Positions 50,101-64,000 of a stretch of DNA of 64,000 nucleotides are shown here, piece by piece. The stretch covers positions 30,770,954-30,834,953 of the forward strand of contig NC_135167.1 of assembly GCF_041146795.1 (NCBI RefSeq). Reading direction: 5' to 3'. The notes below the pieces were generated by a model. It had not been told where the DNA came from. It did not search any database and was given only the letters and a program-made list of their open reading frames with translations. The number at the start of each line of letters is the position of its first letter. The stretch's first letter is position 1. The DNA comes from Maylandia zebra (lineage: Eukaryota; Chordata; Actinopteri; Cichliformes; Cichlidae). The position numbers and the translations under genes are program-made.

Positions 50101-53100
50101 TGCTTTCATAGGATTTCAGAGGGAAAGTAGCAGTCAGATTCTGCCGATCAAATGAGCATGACTGGCTAAATATTAGCAAGTGTGAGCACTTCTATGAAAG
50201 CAGAAATTTGGCATTATGGTTTTTGTATTGCTTTTGCATGAAAGGGTTGCCAGGTGAAAGCCTCTTCTCTCTTCTGGAACAATGTCCATTGGACAAATAA
50301 AAAAAGTGGAGTTGTTTGGCCATGATCCACAGCGCCACATTTGGTAAAACTCAAACCATCAAAAACTCATAAACACACTTAACTGTCAAGCACAGTGGTG
50401 GAGGGGTGATGATCTGGGCACCTTATAGTCCCAGAGTGGACCATGAACTCCTCTCTGTACCAAAGTATTCTAGAGTCAAAGAGGATATGAGGTGGCCAGA
50501 CTTTACCTTTGGTCCTTTTTGATACCATGCTGTATATAATTGGCTTTTGCGTTGATTAGAGTAAACAAATCATCCAAAGCTGTTAGCTCTGACTTTGGGG
50601 ACTACCCAGAAGTCCAACAGATCAATCTGTTAATAGTAAAAACAATTAGTAGCTCTATTATGAAAATCAGTATATACAGTTAACAATAGTATCAATCTTT
50701 TTATTCAGCTCTCAGAAAGTAGTCATTTTCCACAGAAAAACAGAGCAGAAGGCCAAACCGGGCAGATGGTCAAGGGAGTTCAGAAATGGGTGGTGACACC
50801 AGATGTACAATTTTTTACCAGTTTTCTAAAATACTGTGTAGTTCATGGGAAATGTCTTTAACCTTTTAAGCCCCAACGCCCCCTGATACGGGGGCAAAAG
50901 GCAGGAGATCAGGTAGGCTTGGGGCTTAAGAGGTTAAGCTCCCATGGTTAGTTGGAGAAACCATCCATTCCTCATTTTCCCTTTAGAAGGGTGTGTCTTT
51001 AAGACATCCCATTATAATGATGCATGACTAATGATGTATGTGCATCAAGGACAAAACAAAAGCCACCCAGAACGGTTTACCTAAAACCAAAACTGTTCTT
51101 TTCTTCTTCCTTTCAGATAGATACAAATAATCGTATACTCATATACTCAAATATCACATACTTACTGTATATTTCAAAGGGGCAAATTAAGATTTCACTG
51201 CCATACATTCTATCAGAAACACTTCTCCCTCCCGTCCCTGGCAATCTGAAATCACTAACACAAAGCAGTTTTCCTGTAAACATCTGGTCCTGGGGTTTAT
51301 TGGCCAGATGGACAACAAAGCTGTGTCCAGTTTGGCTTTGATGGAGAGCTCCTCTTTACTGGCTGTGACTCTGCAGAGAGGCAATCATGAAAACCTTTGA
51401 GATGGCCTGCTATTTGGATTGAATGCAGGTTTTCAAAGGCGTAACAAAAAGCTTTGAACGGGCCAAGTCTGTTTTTATTCAAGATGAGGGCGTGCATGTC
51501 TGTCCACGTTGGATTGATGGACTGTAACCTAATAGGCATGTGGGAATGAATCACTGGAGAAAAATGTGATTTTTCAAAGAAAAGATCATGACTTTATGTG
51601 TGATACCGGTGGGAAGGGGGAGATCAGACAGATTCCCTGCTGTCAGTAACTTAAGCAAAACGCCTACATATTTCATCTCAGCTAATGGATTGTTTAGATG
51701 TGAAGATCTGATGTTGGAGCAGATAATAATGAGAGATCAAATAGACTGTAAAATAAAACCTACAATATGAATTGGGCTATGAGCTCAATGGCTGTAACCA
51801 CACAGTCATTACCCTGAGAAACATTATAGATAAATCTACAATATGAATACAGGCAGAATTGTCCATATAAGGTATGCTCTCTCAATTATACTGAGTCTCA
51901 GTATATTGTGAATGCACATTTGTTCTGCCTACAGCTACAGCTTTGGAAACACAGGGATTACTTGTACACACATGGGCAGAACAGAAGTCGATCCCATTTA
52001 AAGGTGTGTATATTTCTGGGCGTTTTAAAGGGAACGATAAAGACAAATATTGAACAAAATGGCGCTAAATTCAGTGTAGCTGCTTCAAAGCAGCCTTTAG
52101 AGTCTATAGTTAAATAATTGTGAAACAATCCAGCTCCTGCTTTGCACACTCACGTAATTTCCTCAAGGGCCAGCGGTCTGGGGTACAGCTGCAGAGGACT
52201 GTTTAGTCAAGAAATCAATGAGTTTGAAGCAATAACATTGCATTTTGGCTTTGCCCCGTGAGGCTGTCCTTTCTGTCAGACAAATCGTCCTTACATCTGG
52301 TGGCTCCAGCTTCCTTAATGTGAATATTTACTTTTGTGTCAGCAATGATTCTCTTTCACTTTTGGAGTATTTGCCAGATGGAAAGAGATTTGAAGACATC
52401 ACATCAATAAGAAGCAGATCAATCAGACATTGTAAATATTTCATGCTTTTAATCCTTCACGTCCATTTATTTTCCTCTTATCTCATTGAATTCATTAAAT
52501 TAACACTTGAGCCTTTTTTTTTTTTAATTTCTTTTTTCCAAATAAGGGAAAAGGTCAAAACCCTCCTCTGCTGCCCATCAGTAAACATGAAGCTCATTTT
52601 GTGGACAACTAAAAGCAACCACATCCCATCTTGTACTTCACAGAGGATTGATCCTTTTAGTGTAAACACACAAAATACCCCAACAACATACACATGAGGC
52701 TGACTTAAAGCACCGTGCAGCAGATGAGGAAATGAGGCTCTAGGCGAGAGATGGATGAAAGTGGAGCTTAATGAAGACTCCATGTGGTGGCTCATTGCGT
52801 TTACTGTCATCTAATATGAGTGGACTATAATCAGGGCAGTCTAGTGTAAAATGCAGATGGGGAAAAAATGAGGAACCTCACGTATGTCCTCTTATTTCAC
52901 TTCAAAGCCAATAAATATTGATTAGGAAAGATGAATAGAGTATTTGCATCGACTCATTTGTGATGGTTTAGGAGCTGGGAGAAACTGCAAGGCTGTCTGG
53001 TGGGGGGTTCCGGATCTGTATGTGTCCTCATGTGGGTTAATTGGTCTCATTGATCACGCTGTGGAGAAGTGCCAATGAACCCCGGTGTTACCTCCATTAA

Positions 53101-53840
53101 TGTCTCCCTCGGCATCACGCCACGCGCCAGATGGAGTCTCCTCGGCTTCATTTTTCACAGCTCTGCTTCTTCGCCGTCCTGCCACACAGCTTTGCCTGGG
53201 ATATTGATGATGTGTAGCGCTGCAGTTGGCCATAATGCTACGCCCCAGGGACTCCCATAAATCACTGGGCTTTGTCACGCACAGGCACACACCCCTACAG
53301 CCAATATCAACCGCCCCAACGCCCACCCTCTATTCTGATATCAGTGTTTGTGCATCTGTCTCTTTTAGCAAAATATCAAAATAAAAATGATGCCATAGAT
53401 GTGCGGCAGAGGATGAGCACTTTGACGATGAAACATAGTTACTACACAATACGCGGCTAAGAGTAAAAGAGAAAAGAAATAATAATCAAACAACACTTCA
53501 CCGAAGTGACTTACACCTGCCTGACATTAGAGTACATTGATTAGAAGACAGGGTTTTCTTTCCAGTAATGAGCCACACTGATAGAGAAAGCTGAAGGTCC
53601 TGTCATATTACACTGCACTTTCATTCAGATACAGTTCTGAAGAAGGGCTTTATTTGCTGTTTTTTTAGATGATAAGTGGGCTGTAAAAAGCACAGTGTAT
53701 TAAAGAAGAGCTGAAAGATGCGGTTTTATTTTGATGTGTCCTCAAATTTAGAAACAAAATCTAATTTTGCTTTTTAAATCTTGTTTCAGATCTTTGGAGC
53801 CGATGATGTGATCTGCACACGGATCTACGTACGCGCATAG
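47179..53840 (+). CDS. crabp1: Cellular retinoic acid binding protein 1
   Basis: A small cytosolic lipocalin-fold protein that binds all-trans retinoic acid and limits or delivers it. Four exons, 47179-47248, 49229-49407, 49643-49756 and 53790-53840, total 414 nt, 137 residues plus stop, the family length and four-exon layout. The start is [20 protein letters not shown], then [20 protein letters not shown]. The ligand carboxylate contacts are present: Arg112 (in FWSREL), Arg132 and Tyr134 (in CTRIYVRA). The last residue is Ala rather than the usual Glu. All junctions are GT-AG. AATAAA at 54136 is a likely poly-A signal. Intron 3 (4 kb) contains a Tc1 relic, an 80-bp hairpin MITE and candidate regulatory DNA. 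CRABP1 is preferred over CRABP2 from overall sequence; the teleost a or b copy is not resolved. Confidence 0.96.
48540..48930 (-). repeat. Possible decayed LTR, crabp1 intron 1
   Basis: An A-rich, T-poor plus strand with recurring AAACACA and AACAAA words and TACTTAAAAA near the right end. It resembles the reverse strand of fish LTRs such as the one at 13535-14151. No terminal repeats or duplications were found, so this is weak. The 95-codon minus-strand frame here is compositional. Confidence 0.25.
50220..50540 (+). mobile_element. Tc1/mariner transposase relic, crabp1 intron 3
   Basis: The plus-strand frame [12 protein letters not shown] (about 50386-50425) is the Tc1 catalytic-core block. 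Before it is [13 protein letters not shown] (about 50310), and after it the DNA reads ACCATGAACTCCTCTCTGTA and CAAAGTATTCTAGAGTCAAA, as in intact family members. Stops are frequent and terminal repeats were not found. Confidence 0.75.
50858..50937. mobile_element. 80-bp hairpin MITE bounded by TTAA
   Basis: The left end TTAACCTTTTAAGCCCCAA and the inverted right end TTAACCTCTTAAGCCCCAA match at 18 of 19 positions. A second inner palindrome, GCCCCCTGATACGGGGGC, lies between them. The TTAA boundary fits a piggyBac- or ISL2EU-like miniature element. It lies in crabp1 intron 3. Confidence 0.7.
52700..53360. promoter_or_regulatory. Candidate intronic enhancer of crabp1
   Basis: About 650 bp of complex, GC-balanced, repeat-free DNA in the last intron, bounded by AT-rich sequence. 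It has motif-dense stretches such as CCAATAAATATTGATTAGG, GGGTTAATTGG, CCTCCATTAATGTCTCCC and GGATATTGATGATG. Short antisense frames through it lack domains. The idea of an enhancer is inferred from composition and position. Confidence 0.35.
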
Positions 53841-54135
53841 GAGAGGACCACGATTGTCCAAATTCAAAGTTCGCTCAGCAAATAGTCTGTCAGTGTGAGA
53901 AATTGCCAGTAATCCGTTTTCAATAGCATCTTTCATTTTTGTGCAAGTCTCTATCTTAGCAGGATATTAGACGTTAGTTCTACCGCCATTTTTTTGTATA
54001 TATTTTTTGTTTTTAGCGAAGTGAACGTTCAGTATGATTTCTTTTATACAAAAAAAGAGCAGCAGCAGTAGGCCACATAGTAAATACTACAGGGAAAACG
54101 TAATGAAGAACTTGCTAGTGTCAAAACTTTCCCTC

Positions 54136-54141
54136 AATAAA
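54136..54141 (+). terminator. crabp1: crabp1 poly-A signal
   Basis: AATAAA lies 296 bp after the crabp1 stop codon, the first canonical signal downstream. Confidence 0.6.
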
Positions 54142-54271
54142 TTTTTTAAAACAATATTCAAGGAGCACACTGAATTCTTGGGGGGCATAATTTAGTAATT
54201 GCTTTAAAAGCGAGGTCAGCATGAACACCCTCGGGTTCTGTGGATGAGAGTCGCTTTAGACAGAGAATATA

Positions 54272-54856
54272 CACTCACGACCACTTCATTAGGTACACCT
54301 TGCTACTGTGCTCAAAAAAAATATACAATAAAATATTCCCATCACACCACCAGCAACAGCCTGAATTGTTGATAGGAGGCAGAATGGAGCCATGCTTTCA
54401 CGTTATTTACAACAGATTCCAACCCAGCCATTGAAACTCATCCGACCAGGCGACATTTTTCCTTTTATTGTCTAGTTTTGACAAGCTCATGCAAATTTTT
54501 GCCTCAGGTCCTCTTCTGGAAGGCAGCAGTAACTAACCACTTGTTACAGCAAAGGTATGCAGAACAGCATCTCTGAATGCACAACACATTCAGCCTTGAA
54601 ATAGATGGGCTACAGCAGCAGAAGACCACACTGGGCATCACCCCCATCAGCTTGTAGCAGCTGCTTACTGGAGATTTTTTTATCAGACCATTCTCTAAAA
54701 AGCTCAGATGCTTCCCAGTAGGTCAGTTTCAGAAACGGATCAGCTCAAAGATGCTCAATTTGCCCGTGTCTACATTCCTTAACACACTGAGATGCTGTCA
54801 TGTCATACTTAAATTAATAAATAGCTCATTATGTGCACCTAATAACCCAGTGATGG
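54272..54856 (-). mobile_element. Tc1/mariner element, internally deleted
   Basis: The left end CACTCACGACCACTTCATTA runs into GGTACACCTTGCTACTG. The right end carries the decayed mirror TGCACCTAATAACCCAGTGA. A TA precedes the left end. On the minus strand KNVAWSDE (about 54440-54470) is the Tc1 block with the first catalytic Asp. At about 585 bp it is roughly half of a full-length member. It lies between the convergent ends of crabp1 and sin3a. Confidence 0.78.
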
Positions 54857-54899
54857 TAAATCAACTATCTAAAAGTAACTAACAGGCTTTTATGGCAAA

Positions 54900-56909
54900 A
54901 CTGAACCCAGAATGAAGGATAGGATTGGGGCTTGGGACATAGGATTAAACATAAGTGACAATGCCAGAAATGAAAAAGGACACCGTGAACTGAACTTCTG
55001 TCTACTCAAAGGATAGTTTAATGCCAAAACACCATACTAACAATCATGTACAACATCATAAAAGAGAAGAGACATATTAAACGCAGTACAAACAATGTCT
55101 TAATGTACAATCAGCTCCCCGGGGCTTCCTGTGGTATTCTATATTAAACACAGTAATATATAAACTGCTCCAAGATTGTCTGCAGCTGGTTAGGTTACTG
55201 ACCACTGCTTTTAATGGAGCTAAGGAAAGTGTCAAAGGGTGTCATGTTGCCAGGCAGCTTCTTCTCTGGACCTCCATCCTGCTTATGTAATGATCCACGT
55301 GAAAAGTATTAACAATGAAGAACTGAATGTGTTGAAGTTTATATTAAGAATATGTATATTTCTAATGTGAAACATGCTTTCCAGCATTTAATGTGATAGA
55401 TATCCGTCTTCCATCTAACCTCACCTACATTATCTACAGGGCCAATTCCAATTTTATTAAACTGCTGAGAGGAAAAGGCAAAATGCGTAGTTTACATCCC
55501 TCTTTTAAGGGCATACAACATTCACATTTGTACTTCAGCCACAAATACAAACAGACAAACTGTGACTGAAGGAATTATTGCTTTTTCCTTGCTCCTTAAT
55601 CTGTACACAAGTCACATAACTGACAGTCTCATACTATACATCAGTCAGTGTTTGTCGTTAGCACTTACCTTACACAAGAAAAAAAGATATAGTCTTCATA
55701 GGTGGCAAAACATCACTGAACCTGTCTTACAGATTCTAACCATTTTGCTTAAATACACAAAAAGCAGACAGTACTGATGAGACTTCAGTACTATATACAT
55801 ATACATACATACTGAACTTAAAAAAAATTATATATATTAAAAAAAAAAAAAAAAAAAGGACAAATTGTTGCTCAGCTACATTCAATCATCTTAAAACCAC
55901 GAGTGATGTCTGAAGACTAAAAGGTAGAAATACACAGAACTGATCCAATCATGTAGAAACAAAGACTTCAGGGATCACATGTTCAGCAGAACATGAGCCT
56001 TTGGTTTAAAAAAAAAAAAAAAAAAAAAAATAGGTAAAATTTTGTATTTCTTAATAAAAAATTTTATTCAATTTCCAGCTAAAGACTGATTACTGTGCGC
56101 TCTGATGTACGCTACACCTCAGTGACATCTGTTTAAAACAAACAAACAAAAAACCCAAAAAACTACTTTTATAAACATATTTACACAAAGTGTTTGGGCA
56201 GTCATAAGTTATTGTACTCAATACACAATGCTGGAACTAATGCCGAGCATCTACCCAGCAATCACTATAGATGTTTTTTTTAATATATAGAGTGCACCAT
56301 TGCACCTTTACCACCAAAAGGGAGAACATTCACAGGCTATACAAGTTTACAGCAGGAACCCATATTAAGTTCCACGTCCACACACTTTAACAGAGGTAAC
56401 TTGAACTTGTTTTTGCTACCTAAAGACAGAAGCTGAGGTCGTTTTGTTTTTATCTTCTGTAAAATGATAAGTTGCTCCTTATCAAACACTTTTCACTGTT
56501 AAGCTGCTGAGTTTTAGTTAGGAAAACCTTTACACTGAATTGCACCATGAAAACAGATGCTCTGAGTGTTTTTCCTCTGTATAGTCATTTCATGTAAAAA
56601 TTTGCCTTTAACATTATAAATTGCTGCCACCCACTCAAATATACTGACAGCAAATTTTGAAAAAAAAAAGTTCCATATTACATCTGCTGCAGAGTTTGCA
56701 GCATACGCTTTACAGACAAATTCCTGCAACAGGTGCAAAAAAAAGAAAAGAAAAAGAAAAAAGGAAAACTTAGATCCGGTTTGGATCATGGATTGAAAAA
56801 CCCTCACAAAAAGTTTGGCAACTGAATCCAGTAACGGCAGCTCTGAGAATTCATCCTTGGCAGCTTGTTGTGTGGACACGTTAACAGCCAGTTTGCTGAG
56901 ACACAAGTA
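54900..56909 (-). other. sin3a: Probable sin3a 3' UTR
   Basis: No other gene is seen between the Tc1 relic and the sin3a stop. A minus-strand AATAAA at 56063-56068 would give a UTR of about 850 nt; others further left are possible. A-runs lie at about 55839-55857 and 56009-56030. Confidence 0.45.

Positions 56910-64000
<7,091 letters not shown>

Noticed and set aside
52245-52697. 150-codon frame in crabp1 intron 3
   Set aside because: No domain, low-complexity T-rich middle and no splice support.
56514-56906. 130-codon minus-strand frame next to the sin3a stop
   Set aside because: It lies in the sin3a 3' UTR, is Phe-rich from poly-A/T runs and shows no motif.

Overview
The window is nuclear DNA from a ray-finned fish, most likely a percomorph teleost. 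This rests on four vertebrate genes with GT-AG introns and on a teleost repeat set: a Rex3/RTE-type LINE, an LINE with a restriction-like endonuclease, Tc1/mariner, hAT, Harbinger and ISL2EU-like DNA transposons, tRNA-derived SINEs, and long TATC, TA and CAAA microsatellites. The species cannot be named from the sequence alone.

Positions 1 to about 30 kb form a gene-poor block with no confirmed host gene. It holds a Rex3-type LINE with a perfect 12-bp target duplication (3428-5276), a solo LTR with a 5-bp duplication (13535-14151), Tc1 relics, an L2/Rex1-like LINE 3' fragment, a 52-copy TATC array, and an RLE-type LINE with about 1,030 uninterrupted codons set in a TA repeat (25566-28758). 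A few complex, repeat-free stretches look like candidate regulatory DNA. One orphan exon-like frame lies at 1401-1535.

From 30 to 64 kb there are four genes. psma4 (minus, 8 coding exons, 261 aa, complete) and slc25a44 (plus, 3 coding exons, 315 aa, complete) lie head to head, with about 1.1 kb between their 5' ends. crabp1 (plus, 4 exons, 137 aa, complete) follows. sin3a (minus) runs off the right edge; its C-terminal 11 exons are present and it converges on crabp1. Exons were joined by reading frame, GT-AG sites and remembered family sequence, and the summed lengths fit the families.

The genes do not form a pathway. They are a proteasome core subunit, a mitochondrial branched-chain amino acid carrier, a cytosolic retinoic acid binding protein and a chromatin corepressor scaffold.

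The most striking structure is slc25a44 intron 2. A hAT element landed exactly on the exon 2 splice donor. Its 8-bp duplication copies the exon end, and the first base of the transposon supplies the T of a new GT donor. An ISL2EU-like element sits inside that hAT at a TTAA. A diverged relative of it lies downstream, followed by a two-gene Harbinger element whose opposing transposase and Myb genes have been fused by a deletion.
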